Below are positions 53,672-64,000 of a DNA stretch of 64,000 nucleotides, piece by piece. The notes under the pieces are model-generated. The model saw only the letters and a program-made list of their open reading frames with translations. It had not been told where the DNA came from and ran no database searches. Source of the stretch: Tricholoma matsutake (taxonomy: Eukaryota > Basidiomycota > Agaricomycetes > Agaricales > Tricholomataceae); the NCBI GenBank assembly GCA_026075535.2, contig AP026544.2, positions 2,418,001-2,482,000 of the forward strand, written 5' to 3'. Positions within the stretch are counted from its first letter, which is position 1; every line of letters begins with the position of its first letter. The position numbers and the translations under genes are program-made.

Positions 53672-54732
53672 CAACAATAAATGTATTCTCAAATCGATAC
53701 CAAAGATGAAAAGGTAAGTTCAAGCAATAAAGCAGGATTGCTCCACAAGACACTTTTTTGCCTATATATAAAATAAGCTGTGTCATAATCTATGCAGAAT
53801 TTGTTAATAACTTACCAGCAATCTTATTGGTATAAGGATTGAACCAATCAATATAGATTCCAAATATTAGATGATAAGGAGACTGTAGAAAACCCTGCAA
53901 GTCATCCCAAGCAGGACTATCCTGGATATCATTCATAGTGCACCAAAGGCAGCTGGTATATGGTTTCTGTGGTGGTTGAAAGCCTCATGAAGGCTGTCTT
54001 CAATGACCTTGGAAGATAAAAAGAACTGAAGCCAAGAATCAAAGGATTGTGTAGTGTATAGATGACATGGGACCCATTTAGGCCCATTTGGAGTATTCTG
54101 AGTTGTCCAGAGTTTTGTGTTACAGGATTGTGATCTTGGGGATGCCTTCCACTGACATTGCCAAGGAATAGGATGAGAAAAAAGGGAAAAGCACTTGGGG
54201 CAGCATGCTGTCCAAATGATTTCTGGCTCTGAGCAGTGAAGCCAATATGCTGTATGGACATCATGAGGAAGTTTGATGTTTGGAAGCTTGACATTGAGTC
54301 CAGATGATGAAAGAGCAACCTCGACAATAGAGAGAGTCACAGAAATAATAAGTTGAAGTCCTTGTAGAATTTTGTTGGTGATAGAACGACTCACACCAGC
54401 TCTATTGTGGAGCCAGATGACAAGGAGGCAGATCATCTTTGTGATAAGTACTGTAGAAAAGTTGATATCTGCATAATTACTATTAGTCTTGATCTAACAA
54501 TAACAATGTAGCACTTACCTGTGGGAGAATTAGAAGCTCTAGAACATTTTGGTGATGGGCTTGGGGATGATGATTGCCGCTTCCCCTTTGCCAGTTGTGA
54601 AACAGGCCGTTTATCCTGTGTATCATGCTTCAAATGGGTAGAACCATCAACATACTGTCCTGGCTGTTCAACACCATTGATGAAGATGGTTTTTGTGCTA
54701 CAAATTGTGCAGTTTCATATGACTGGAGGCAT
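53672..54732 (-). pseudogene. tnp2/CACTA-like transposase, N-terminal third
   Basis: Start codon at 54732 (MPPVI, then TGA at 54717-54715, then NCTIC), a GTAAGT intron near 54519-54453, then LQLIISVTLSIVEVAL, LPHDVHTAYWLHCSEPEIIW, TACCPKCFSLFSHPIPWQ (54260-54160), SFDSWLQFFLSSKVIEDSLH (54040-53980), LQGFLQSPYHLIFGIYIDWF (53900-53840) and LYCLNLPFHLWYRFEN next to the insertion. The 43233-53666 retrotransposon separates it from the rest at 43232. Confidence 0.7.
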
Positions 54733-54910
54733 GGTGAACTTGGTGAAGCCTCAGTGAAGGAAAAGAGGGGGAAAGAATGACAGCTGTTTTGGACCATTTT
54801 AATAAAAACATCAAAATTGGTTGCTATTGTAACTGATGTACATCCTCTAACCATCCCATGCAACAGTTCATCTCCTCTACCCTTTACTCTCATGCTTTGG
54901 CAGTGCAACG

Positions 54911-56105
54911 ATGCCCAGTCAAGAAAGTGGTAGCTTCCAAGAAACATTCAACCTTCAGAAAGAAGTCATGGACAAATGCCTCGATGTTGTCCAACAGTTC
55001 AGAGCAGACAAGATTTCAAAGCCAAGAGCCTCCTTGCAACTCCAACAGATCATACCTCATGAGAGCACCGAAGAAGACTCTTTTATCTTGGCTTATGGAT
55101 CCTACCTCAAAATGCTCGACAACTTCGAGCAGTATCGGAGCAGAGCAGCTAGATCACTGAGACAAGGGAGTTGCTTGGGGACGGTCGGCCAGACGTACGA
55201 CGAGAGGGAGAAGAGCAGTTTGAACCAGAAGCTCCCTTTGCTAGCATGGCTAAGCGACCCCATTCACCTACAGGAAGCTCAGATGAGGAAGATGACTATA
55301 AACAGCAAACATGCCTGGACTTCAGGGCCTTACCATGGAACGAATCATCATTGGATGATGCATCAGTCACTACACCTGCAACCTTATCTCCTTTGTTGCG
55401 GAAAACCCAGTCTCTACTCAAGAATTTCTCTCAGGATGTCAAAAGGGCGAGGTCATCATTGCTCAACAGTAACCGACCCATTCCACAATTCCCTCAGTCC
55501 GAGTGGCTCAACCTTCTTGGTGGCAATGCCATTGACCTCAATCATGCTTTTCCAACTTATACACCATCTCACATGATGATCGCAAGTCAATCGAACTTGG
55601 GAAACATGTCAAATTGTTACACAGCTCATCCGTGCATGTGAAGACCATCAAGACACATGGGGATTGGGTCATTGCATGGGAAGCTTTGGCCGAAGCCACG
55701 TTGTTCATCTTCAGGCATTGCCAGCAGGAGCTCCTCATGTATGGCAAGCACATCCAATGTTTCTTTGCTTCCTTGCCAGTCCAATTCAACACTTGCGTCA
55801 TCAATTATAACCAAGCTGTGCACATCAGAGTCGCTCAGCAACGCGATCTCGAGTTATCAAGTTTTGCAGAATTCACAGATCTACAAATCCAATGGATCCA
55901 TAGCCCCGTCAACCTCTCTTCTCTCCAGCCTTCAGAGCCCAAGCCTCAACAACTCGCTAATCATCGATGCAGTGCACCTTGTCGAAGGTGGAATGAACGC
56001 AGGTGCCCCAACTCGGCATTTTCCTGCAACTACCTGCACATCTGCTCCAAGTGCTCAAATGCTGGCCATGTCACTGGCAACTGTCCCAACTCTAATAAGA
56101 AGTGA
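54911..56105 (+). pseudogene. Gag-like ORF of DIRS element
   Basis: MPSQESGSFQETFNLQKEVM starts at 54911 and a helical part follows. The frame shifts near 55150 (to RREGEEQFEPEAPFASMAKR) and again near 55580 (to WVIAWEALAEATLFIFRHCQ, FAEFTDLQIQWIHSPVNL). The end has a cysteine-rich RNA-binding motif, CSAPCRRWNERRCPNSAFSC with HICSKC and H-T-NC, ending NCPNSNKK*. At least two frameshifts. Confidence 0.7.
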
Positions 56106-57939
56106 AGGCTCTTCATTGGGTTTTCGATGGGAAAGTCGACCAAAATATGCCAGGCTCTATGTATGGAAATGTGATAATCTCCTGTACATCTCAACTGCTT
56201 TATCTAGTGAATTTGCCCCTCCTGTACCTTGTCCTCCTTGTAACAAACTTGACAACCAGGTTGCACTGGCGACCATTAATTCTCACCCTCATCTCTTTTG
56301 CATTACCACACCTGTCAAAGTTACGCTTTTTCGCCAGTTACTTCGGTTGCATCCAAATCAACCATTAGTAATGTCGGTGTGCCAAGGCTTGGAAGGTGGC
56401 TTTTGGCCTTGGGCAATCATGAAGCACTTGGCTGCCCCAGACATTGTTGACAATGCCTCGCTACAGAACATCAGGGACTCAAACCACCTTCAGTTTATCC
56501 AAGAGCAACGCGATGAAGAAATAGCTCTTCGGTGATTCTTGGAACCTTTTGATTCCTTGTTACCTGGCATGACCACAATTCCTCTTTGGGTTGTGCCCAA
56601 GCCACACTCAGACAAGCTTCGTTTGGTTGTTGATCAGTCAGCAGGTGACTTCTCTCCCAACTCTCTCATCCCTCTGGAAGATGCTAGTGTGCACCTCGAC
56701 TCACTTCATGCTCTTGGTGCTGCCCTCATCCGAGTTAGAGAGCAATCCAGGGACATCCCACTTGTTTTATTCAAGACTGATGTGTCCCAAGCATATTGAC
56801 GTCTTCCAATGCACCCCTTGTGGCAATTGCATCAGGTCGTCACAATTGACAGCAAACATCATGTCGACAACAACAATGACTTCGGTAACCGAGGTGCAGG
56901 CCATCTTTGGATCGTATTCTTTAGTCTCGTTCTTTGGATTGCTGTCTTCATCAAATTTATTGCTGACCTTTTCTCTTATGTGGATGATTCTTTCTCTTGG
57001 GAGTTTGCTGACTGTATGGAGTTCTATGCGCCTTATGTCAAACTGATGCCTACCAAACAAACACACCTCCTTCTCCTGTTTGATGAGCTGGGGATACCTC
57101 ACGACGAATGCAAACAAGTCTTTGGTTCACCTTTGATGATCATTGGCTTCAATGTTGATCCAAATGCTATGACTATCACAATGGCCCCTGAAGCGCATCA
57201 CGATTTGCTCATAGCAATCCAAGCCTTTGCCAATCTTAAGCAACGCCGATCCCTTAAAGACTTCCAATGTCTTGCAGGTTGGGTGAACTGGTCCTTGAAT
57301 GTCTATCCCCTTCTTCATCCTGGCTTGTCAAATGTCTATGAGAAAATGCAGCATGGATCCTCCCCTCATCAGAAGCTATCGATCAACAAGGCAATCTGTG
57401 ATGAACTCCTTTGGCTCACGCATCATGTTGAGCTCTCAGATGGTGTGCACATCATTGAGTCCAAAGAGTGGTCTAGATTGGATGCACATGACTTATACCT
57501 TTCAGATGCTTGTCCTTCAGGCATGGGGTTCTGGTCACTGAGAACCTGTGAGGGTTTTCAATGTGCAGTGCCTGCCAATTCTTGAAATGGCATATTTTTC
57601 TTTGAGGCATTGGCTGTTCTGTCGGCACTACATCACATCTGTGAGCATGTCATGCCCAAACCTCGTCATCTCGTGATCCTTACTGACAGCTCCAACACTT
57701 TTGACATGTTCAACTCCCTGCATGCCTTACCAGCCTATAACCTTATTCTCATCACAGCAATTGACCTCCTGTTAAAGTCTGGTGTACAGCTTCGTGTTTT
57801 TCATATCCCTCGAACTGAGAACAAGGTTGCTGATGCTCTCTCTTGGCTTGATGGAACAGCTGCTCATCAGTTACAACCAAATTTAGTTATATCAAATTTT
57901 ACACCCCCTCGATTGATGCTGGGGGAGGTGTCACTATGA
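56106..57939 (+). pseudogene. Reverse transcriptase and RNase H of DIRS element
   Basis: PVKVTLFRQLLRLHPNQPLV, FWPWAIMKH, then TTIPLWVVPKPHSDKLRLVV, LVLFKTDVSQAY, the RT active site YVDDS (56977-56991), thumb and connection to about 57400, and RNase H (YLSDACPSGMGFWS; AVLSALHHICEH; LVILTDSSNTFDMF; FHIPRTENKVADALSW) to about 57870. TGA at 56533-56535 and 56797-56799 and a later TGA (57583-57585) interrupt one otherwise continuous frame. Confidence 0.8.
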
Positions 57940-58895
57940 TCCACCTGCCTTCATCATCCAGGCAACCTCAACGAGAAGCCTGGACGAGAGCGTCTGCTTC
58001 GGGAATGTGCTATTGCGATTGCGTGTGCCATTGAACTGGGCTCTGTTTCTTCGTATTCCTCAGCGCTCAATTCTTACATCAACTTCTGTCTGTCAAACCA
58101 ACTCCTGATACTCTCAGTTTCTACGCCGTGTATATGTGTCATCATATCAAACCTAAATCGGTTGACTCCTATCTATCAGGCATCTGTAACCAACTTGAAC
58201 CTTTTTTCCCCAATGTCCATTCCCACAGACAACATAGGTTGGTTGCCAAGACAATTCAAGGGTGCAAGAAAATGTATCCATTGGAACCTTCATGCAAATG
58301 TCCCCTTACGTGATCTGACCTAGTGGCTGTGTCACACAAGTACTTGTCGACCGCTTCTTACGACGATAAGCTATTCTTTACATTGCTTCTCACTGGCTTT
58401 CATGGCCTCTTGCATTTGGGAGAGTTGGTTTGGCCAGATCACAAAGCTCTTCAGGATTATTGGAAGATTGTCCTGCGCAATTCAGTCCATATCAACCAAG
58501 GCTCCTTTCAGTTCTACCTTCCAGGTCACAAAGCAGATCAATTCTTCAATGGCAATGAAGTCATTGTACATGCTACTACCTGCACCGATGATCCCCTGTC
58601 CCCTTTCTCCTCTTACATCATGGACTGAGATCAGTGGCTTCCCTTCAGACCTGAATTGTGGCTTAAGGAAAATGGTTCCGTCCCTACCAGATCTTGGTTT
58701 ATACATCGCTTGCATCATCATTTTCCCGCAGATATTGGGGGAGCGACTGCGCTTGCAGAAGCTGGGATTGCTCCTCATCTAATACAAGTGATAGGCCGTT
58801 GGTCTTCAGAGGCCTTTCATGTTTACATACACTGTCACCCTGCCCTGCTAGCAGTCCTGGTGGTTGACCACCACCATTTCTCAGTCCTGATTTGA
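57940..58895 (+). pseudogene. Tyrosine recombinase of DIRS element, catalytic residues lost
   Basis: N-terminal helical part (AIACAIELGSVSSYSSALNS, KPKSVDSYLSGICNQLEPFF) and a catalytic part: LLLTGFHGLLHLGELVWPD, where the family has Arg in place of the second His as the first catalytic residue, then GGATALAEAGIAPHLIQVIG and RWSSEAFHVYIHCHPALL with the presumed nucleophile Tyr. The H-x-x-R box expected just before GGATALA is missing. Two frameshifts and a stop (58626-58628) add to this. Confidence 0.75.
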
Positions 58896-59337
58896 TTGTG
58901 CACAACATCATTTCTTCACACATGTTTTTTCCTTACTCTTGTTTGTCCTCAGTCTTGTCTTGTATTTGTATCCCATGTGCATCTTTGTTCTCAGTTTCGT
59001 AACTACCTTTGTGTTTGCATCTCGTGTGCTTCCTGCATGCCTATATTGTATCTATGTCATATCTTTTCTATACTATCTATTGTCTTTTGCCCACCCTTCC
59101 TCCCCATCTTCCCTCCTCCTCTTCTTAATAGCCTTTTACCAGTTCACATGCAATCAAGTCACGGGAACACCACTGTTTGCAGGGTGTGCCCGTCTCAGGC
59201 TAATTCTCTCTCTTGGGCTAATTCTCTCTCTGGCTGGCTATCCGCGTCTCCCGAACGAGTGATTAGACAGATATTTGTTCGTAAAAGGAAGCATCAATCC
59301 AAGTGCTCAATTTGGTAGGATTATGTAATAAGGTGCA

Positions 59338-59424
59338 AACTCCACTCAACCATGAGTCAACCGTGAGTCAACTACGAGTCAACTGCGAGTCAAAACTGCC
59401 TCGGAACTTGCCCATTGTGAGTTG
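59338..59424 (-). repeat. Right inverted end with 11-bp iterons
   Basis: On the minus strand CACAATGGGCAAG is followed by GAGGCAG and TTGACTCGCAG, TTGACTCGTAG, TTGACTCACGG, TTGACTCATGG: four clean 11-bp iterons and a partial fifth. Better preserved than the left end. Confidence 0.7.
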
Positions 59425-59790
59425 GACGAGAAATACGATGATGTAAGCCAACTGGCGTAGGCGGCGGCGGTGGCACTCGTGGCAATTTCCGAATCCCAGA
59501 TTTTCTGTTGGTGCGGGTCTCGGGTTCGCATGTGACGGCATGCTCTTCCCTTCTCTCGCCGGAATTGTAGAGCGCGCTCCAGACGACATGCTGGCGCAAG
59601 AGATCAAACACCGAAGGAGGCGACTCTACAGTGATGATAGTTGAGGTACCAAATGAAACGTGGCGGCGACTCACTGTTGAAGATATTGACGTCTCCACCC
59701 CGGCCCCCATCACCGCCTGCTCCCCCCTTGCCGCTCCCACCCGATCTACCGTCTCCGGCTACCAAAATTACATACCTTTGATATCTCCCT
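59425..59790 (-). CDS. Possible Gly-rich gene fragment
   Basis: Downward from about 59770 the minus strand reads SGGSGKGGAGGDGGRGGDVN and IFN, then AACAGTGAGTCG, a plausible 5' splice site. A separate frame (59740-59390) includes a Pro run. The higher GC content and CpG frequency contrast with the transposons to the left. No known domain; it could be the end of a small host gene cut by the element. Confidence 0.2.
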
Positions 59791-60599
59791 ATTGGTGGAT
59801 TGTTGGTTAGTGCATTATTGAAGGGACATTTCTGTAGTTGCTTACAATTTTAACACTCATGTCTTCGATGAGACGATAGAGACAGGAACAGGGCAAAATT
59901 CGGAGCACGACTTCATTAAGTAACGATCACTTGTGTCAAACCAAAAGAAATGCCGACGAAAGGGGTTTCCTCTCCAAAGGTCCGCTCCTTGTGACTTGTT
60001 GACTGCCGGACGAAAAGATGGTCTCATTGAATCGACATCTTGCTTTGAGCTAGGTATCCGTTCCGGCGTTCAGAATGCGTATAGGTCTTATCCCTCTCAT
60101 ATACATTCAGAGACGCGCGTATTTCCTTTTAGTAGGTCCTATCAACTTGATGTCATGAGGTCAATATTGCTTCGAAAGGATGTGCACACCAGCTGATTTC
60201 TGGAGTGTGAACCGGGATACAGAAACGCCGAGTAAGTTCTTTGCTCAAACTCGAATCAGCAAAGTCTAGTTGATCTACACAGCGCTACATAGCACTCCAT
60301 AGTGTCATAGCATCATAGCATGGTTCTTTGACTACGTAGCATTGTATAGCATCCTATATTGTCTATGTAGCCTCATATGTTCACTATGTAATGCTATGTA
60401 GTGCACTTCTCAAGACTAGTTTCCGTCAGCAAATTAATATATTATTTATTCTCAGGTACAAGGGTTAGACTGAAGTCATAGTAGTGACAAAAAAAGTCAA
60501 TCTTCATGGTACCATAGGATTATAAGATACACATACAACACTGCCGCATATCCTGATTCTCTACCACAGTCCACTGCACTTCACACCACCTCACCATGC
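59791..60599. other. Intergenic sequence with CATAGCAT repeats
   Basis: 60275-60410 contains many near-copies of CATAGCAT/CTATGTAG. No gene recognised. Confidence 0.45.
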
Positions 60600-62400
60600 T
60601 CACGCAGGCATAATTGGGAACCACTTGTTAAAGATGTTCTCGGGATCTTAATCGTTGCAGCCTCGGATAATTCTCGCCAAAGGCGATCTTGGCTTTATCC
60701 GGTTCAACCCTCGCCGCTGACTCTACAACAAGCACAACCACGAGTTTTCCAGTACGCCAATGATGGATGGAAGCAAAGCTCAAACTCACCATAATTCCCA
60801 TAACCCAACGTCTGTACAGCCGTCAGACCCTGCTGAGTCCCCGCATTCCTGATGATATCGCAAAGTTCTTGACACAATGACCTGGCTCTCCAACCGCCCG
60901 CCCACATTGTGCTTCCATTTAATAGTAAGCAACACGTTCGGGGCCGGTTCTCTGCGAAACGCAGTCCTTCCGTTTGGGACAGAACAAATTTTCGAGAGGG
61001 GTAAGTAGTCGAACACTATCGTTCCTCCCATCGGGGAGCCAGAGGTGACTTTGATGAAGTGTTGGAATACTTGAGAGCTGGTGAATGTGGAAATTTATGG
61101 GCAACGCTTTTCCAGTAGAAGGCTTGGTTTGGTTCGACGAATTCGTTCTGTTAATTGGGTAAATATTATTGTAGACCAGAAAATGGGAACGACAACTAAC
61201 CGCAAACGAGTTCAATTCCACGAATGGGCGTTCGCGGGGGATGGGGGTTCTGTGGACTGGACTGTCCGGAAAGGATATGTAAGCTGCGAAGTAGTGATTG
61301 TTCAACCAAAACACCGAAATGAGATGGGAAAGGTGCGACATACGGATATCATAGAAAGCCTTGAAGTTGGCTTTGCGGCTTGCCCTCCTCCTCCGAGTCA
61401 TTGTAGAACAAAACGAGGACGATCACCGGCTACAAGCAGGAAATGATCAAAGCAAACCCAACGTTAACGAGGAAACAATGTGGACATACATTCCATGTGG
61501 ACATACATTCCATGTGGACATACATTTCCATCCGGCCCAATCGTCATTACCTGTAAGATCGCCTCCTTCTCGCCAATCGTCTGATACCAACCTTCGGTTA
61601 CATCCACCAAGGCTTCCAGCGCGGTCGGCGGGTAGAAAAGCATCCCAGCGAATACAGTAGCGCGCTGGGGATGCAGCTGGTATTACAAACTCGGTGACAA
61701 TGCCAAAATTGCATCCGCCGCCCCCGGATACCGAAGAACAGGTCGGGATTGAGAGTTGCTGAGGCAGTGTGTGGGGTACAGGATGCAGTGATGACTGTTG
61801 CCTGTGAATGGCCCGAGGATGGAGATGTAATAGGGTGTGTAATGGTGAAGGAAAGCACGTACTTCGAGGAGGTTGTCGATTGCTAACCCGTGTTCGCCAC
61901 TGAGGAAGCCGTAGCCGCCTCCAAGAGTGTTACCCCGGCCAGAGGCCGAAGTACCATAATTCGTTCATAAGTGCTTAGTCGCAATGCTAGTGAAAACAGC
62001 AATTTGTGATGAGTAAAAAGTCCTGGTCGCTAGCAATGTTCGATCCGTAATGCGTACCGGAAAATCGTGAGCTTCGAGACAGAATGCTGACGGATGGGGC
62101 ACCAGTCCCACCAACGAAAACGACCGAAAACCTGGGTTCAGCCATTTCGGATCGGACATATGACAGCATATGCATGTGCAACGCTCAAGCAAATGCTTGC
62201 CGAAAATCCACATAAGTCCAGCAACAGCATTTTCTGAAAATCAGATGTTGCGAAGAATCTGGTCAATAGCGATATACCGGCTTTTTCGATAGAGTCAAGC
62301 TCTCTGTAAGTTGTAAGTGAGGTGAAGGGAACTCGGACGAGGAACTCCATAGACACCGATCCAAGAACTTCGAGAATATCTTAAGAGTAAATCGCCACTC
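60600..62400 (-). pseudogene. FAD-linked (berberine-bridge-type) oxidase, frameshifted
   Basis: From about 62400 down: GRGNTLGGGYGFLSGEHGLA (61930s, FAD-binding PCMH domain), NPDLFFGIRG (61740s), then after a one-base shift CNFGIVTEFVIPA; AGMLFYPPTALEALVDVTEG and WYQTIGEKEAILQVMTIGPDG (61640-61540); VLFYNDSEEEGK (61390s); MGGTIVFDYLPLSKICSVPN and GRTAFRREPAPNVLLTIKWK (61030-60920); AVQTLGYGNYG, a GTGAGT intron, then RVEPDKAKIAFGENYPRLQ and, after another shift, DPENIFNKWFPIMPA (stop 60602-60600). The order fits fungal FAD-binding oxidoreductases. At least three frameshifts (near 61730, 60905 and 60650) and an unrecognisable N-terminal quarter suggest a recent pseudogene; sequencing error cannot be excluded. 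Confidence 0.7.
61478..61528 (+). repeat. Three copies of a 17-bp unit inside the oxidase pseudogene
   Basis: ATGTGGACATACATTCC at 61478, 61495 and 61512 (the last slightly changed). It lies where family members have coding sequence just after the IGPDG phrase and may have expanded an intron or broken the exon. Confidence 0.85.
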
Positions 62401-62628
62401 ATCATTCTCTATTCTCTGACCAGCAAGCTAAAGTCAAGTAAAGAGATGTTAGCGTAGGCAGATATCAAGCCAGCAACAAGTTTCCAGTGTCAAGGCTGGC
62501 AGAGAGTCCCCCGCCAAATTCAGACACGTGCCCGGCAACCGCATTTTCTGAACATCTGCCACTTGTCTCAAACTTGTCTGCCCCGATTCGTCTTTTACAG
62601 GAGCATCGCCTCATTTACATGCGCAGAA
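62401..62628. other. Divergent intergenic region
   Basis: About 230 bp between the oxidase pseudogene and the gene starting at 62629. It should hold the promoters of both, but no clear TATA or CCAAT box stands out. Confidence 0.4.
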
Positions 62629-64000
62629 ATGGAACGCGTCAATTCTGGCACGACTGACGACTCACCGTTCGCTTCCATCCTCACGACGCCTATCGATGAA
62701 GACGTACGGCTCCAGCTTTATCAGAGTCAGAAGCTTGGGCTAGGGATTGAGGAAAGGCTTCTTGGGCTGTCTAATAGAAAAGAAGGCGGTGACGTTCGAG
62801 ATTCTGGGTCCGCTATGTATGTTGGCTCGCGGGAAGGTAGAGTAGGGAGAGGTGGAGCGGTTTCTGAGATGGAGTTTAGGAAGGAACTCGAGAAGAAGGT
62901 ATGTGGTTTGGGAAGAGGGGTTCTTGGAAGAGAGGTTTGAACTGAGCTTTGCGGTGTTTTTTGAATACTTAGCTTTTGACGCTGGACCCGACTTTTCCGA
63001 CGAAAACTTCGATCCCGCTGGCCATTCCCCTGATTTCGACTGATAATTCTGTAGCGATTAATCATTCGACACCGGAGTTTGGTTTCAACAGCGAGGTGAG
63101 TCATTTTGACCTCAATCTTTGGTGGGAGCCTGATGGTTTTTTTTTTGGTGGAACTAGAACATCTTAAACCAGCCTGCACTCGCACCGCCGTCAGAATTTT
63201 CGACTGCGGGGTCGACACCAGATTTGGGTCCACGTTCTGCAGTGGGCTTTTTGTTGTCTCACGTTGTAGGATGGATTTATTAATTTCGTTATTTAGAGCA
63301 TTTACAATTTGCCTAATGGAGCCATTGTGGTCGAAACGGGATCTCAACACCGTTTGCCGTCGGAAAGTGAAGACGTCAACGAAACTGTTTGTCCGATAGA
63401 TAGCCTACCGGGATCTCCTTCACACAGCTTCGTTTCGCAAATTCCTGGGATACTTGATCGCACGCCTGGTGATGTGGACTTGGTTCTCAAAGCTTCTCTC
63501 AATCTTAAATCATCCAGTCAATCTTCTGAAAGCCTCGATCCTGCTCTAGATGTCTCAAACGACTCGCTCTCTCAATACGACTTCTCTGCGCTTCCTTTTG
63601 CCGACACATCCGACGAATCCTCTGCATTTCTCCTTGTTGGAATCCAAAGCATCAATCTTGCATCTGTACAGCTTTCAAGCCTCTCCAAAGTACTCCTTCC
63701 TCTTGTCCTTCGTGTTGTTCTTTTCCTTCCCTGGTGCGTAATTGTCGGCGGCACGATCGTCATGTATCCTCAACACCTTGAATTCATCGCTTTCGGACCT
63801 GGATACGTCAAGTCTCCGAAAGGCATTCATCGGTTCGCACACTGGGCAGACACGGGTATGCAGCACGTTTGGATCTTTATGGGTTTCCTGGCGTCTGTAT
63901 GGTGGATTTACCCAAACCTTGGATTGATGGTTATTGGGGGCGTCGTGGCGCAAACAGTGAACGCGTGGCAGGATTTTCAAGTCGATCGAAGCATCCCGTT
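62629..64000 (+). CDS. Multi-exon membrane protein of unknown function, 5' part
   Basis: ATG at 62629. Exons: 62629-62898 (90 codons), 62973-63095 (41), 63158-63241 (28), 63297 to beyond the window. Introns of 74, 62 and 55 nt begin GTATGT, GTGAGT and GTGGGC and end TAG; all fall between codons, and the joined frame is open for about 390 codons. The N-terminal ~300 residues are Ser/Pro/Asp-rich and look disordered and cytosolic. Near the end come a hydrophobic segment (VVLFLPWCVIVGGTIVMY) and two more (HVWIFMGFLASVWWIYP; LGLMVIGGVVAQ). Between them lies LEFIAFGPGYVKSPKGIHR, which I recall as conserved in uncharacterised basidiomycete proteins. No frameshift or stop: a real host gene. The upstream exon could be longer if another ATG is used. 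Confidence 0.8.

Larger units (their letters stand above)
54870..59290 (+). mobile_element. DIRS-like retrotransposon (RT, RNase H, tyrosine recombinase), inactive
   Basis: + strand order: gag-like ORF with a cysteine-rich end, RT, RNase H, tyrosine recombinase. This order, with a recombinase and no integrase, defines DIRS-type elements. It lies inside the right half of the 38.4-59.4 kb element, about 140 bp from the transposase start. Terminal repeats of DIRS type were not recognised, so limits are approximate. Frameshifts and TGA codons are frequent. Confidence 0.8.
38431..59424. mobile_element. Large composite element with iteron-bearing inverted ends (~21 kb)
   Basis: The ends match in inverted orientation over about 85 bp. 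CAACACACAATGGGCAAG starts the left end at 38431; its counterpart CTTGCCCATTGTGAGTTG finishes the right end at 59424. Both ends continue inward with tandem ~11-bp iterons. Between them are a + strand accessory gene, a minus-strand tnp2-like transposase and a DIRS-like element. A 10.4-kb gypsy element is a later insertion. CACWR termini and a tnp2-like transposase suggest the CACTA/EnSpm superfamily, but I could not confirm a 3-bp target duplication (flanks differ), so the unity of the element is inferred. Confidence 0.5.

Noticed and set aside
54870..59290. Crypton (recombinase-only transposon)
   Set aside because: RT and RNase H directly upstream in the same orientation make it DIRS-like.
38431..59424. 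Starship-type giant element
   Set aside because: Starships are known from Pezizomycotina and carry a DUF3435 tyrosine recombinase at one end. Here the recombinase belongs to a DIRS element with RT and RNase H.

Overview
The window looks like transposon-rich, probably silenced DNA from a mushroom-forming fungus (Basidiomycota, Agaricomycetes). The reasons are short GT-AG introns of about 50-65 nt, a chromodomain Ty3/gypsy retrotransposon, a DIRS-like retrotransposon, a gene with the cysteine clusters linked to KDZ transposases, hAT and tnp2/CACTA-like transposases, and several gene families I know only from Agaricomycetes. I cannot name the species. Only the last ~1.4 kb holds a clearly intact host gene.

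Layout. 0-5 kb: a TA-flanked foldback MITE and a decayed hAT element with perfect 19-bp inverted ends. 5.1-20 kb: an A+T-rich repeat with AGTATT motifs, an inverted copy of it at 18.5-19.05 kb, and arrays of a 21-bp minisatellite. A near-intact chromovirus (6463-12509, TSD CAAAT, one LTR difference) sits inside the first array. 14.45-16.47 and 20.60-23.51 kb: two large TIR elements that carry tRNA-like modules near their ends and GC-rich stem-loops further in. 24-28 kb: no clear genes, but a 20-bp near-palindrome recurs eight times, four copies in one orientation then four in the other. 28.2-33.6 kb: three gene-like remnants (an Agaricomycete family of unknown function, a coiled-coil membrane protein, a truncated WD40 protein). 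33.8-38 kb: an end fragment of the same TIR family, a KDZ-type cysteine-cluster gene and a second degenerate gene.

38.4-59.4 kb appears to be one large nested element. Its inverted ends carry tandem ~11-bp iterons. Inside lie a + strand accessory gene, a minus-strand tnp2-like transposase gene and a DIRS-like element. The transposase gene is split by a 10.4-kb Ty3/gypsy element (43233-53666, TSD GAGAC). That element has lost its integrase core where a single-ended TIR fragment sits, and the fragment was itself hit by a CACTA-type foldback element with TSD TCA. The order of events is therefore readable: large TIR element, then gypsy, then TIR fragment, then CACTA foldback.

Beyond 59.4 kb the base composition becomes more balanced and host sequence resumes: a frameshifted FAD-linked oxidase pseudogene and, divergent from it, an intact multi-exon membrane protein that runs off the window. 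Many stop codons in the old elements are TGA or TAG where the family would have Arg, Trp or Gln, which fits C-to-T decay. The young chromovirus has none. Its LTR and PBS show 10-nt complementarity placed as in Tf1, so it probably self-primes reverse transcription instead of using a tRNA.
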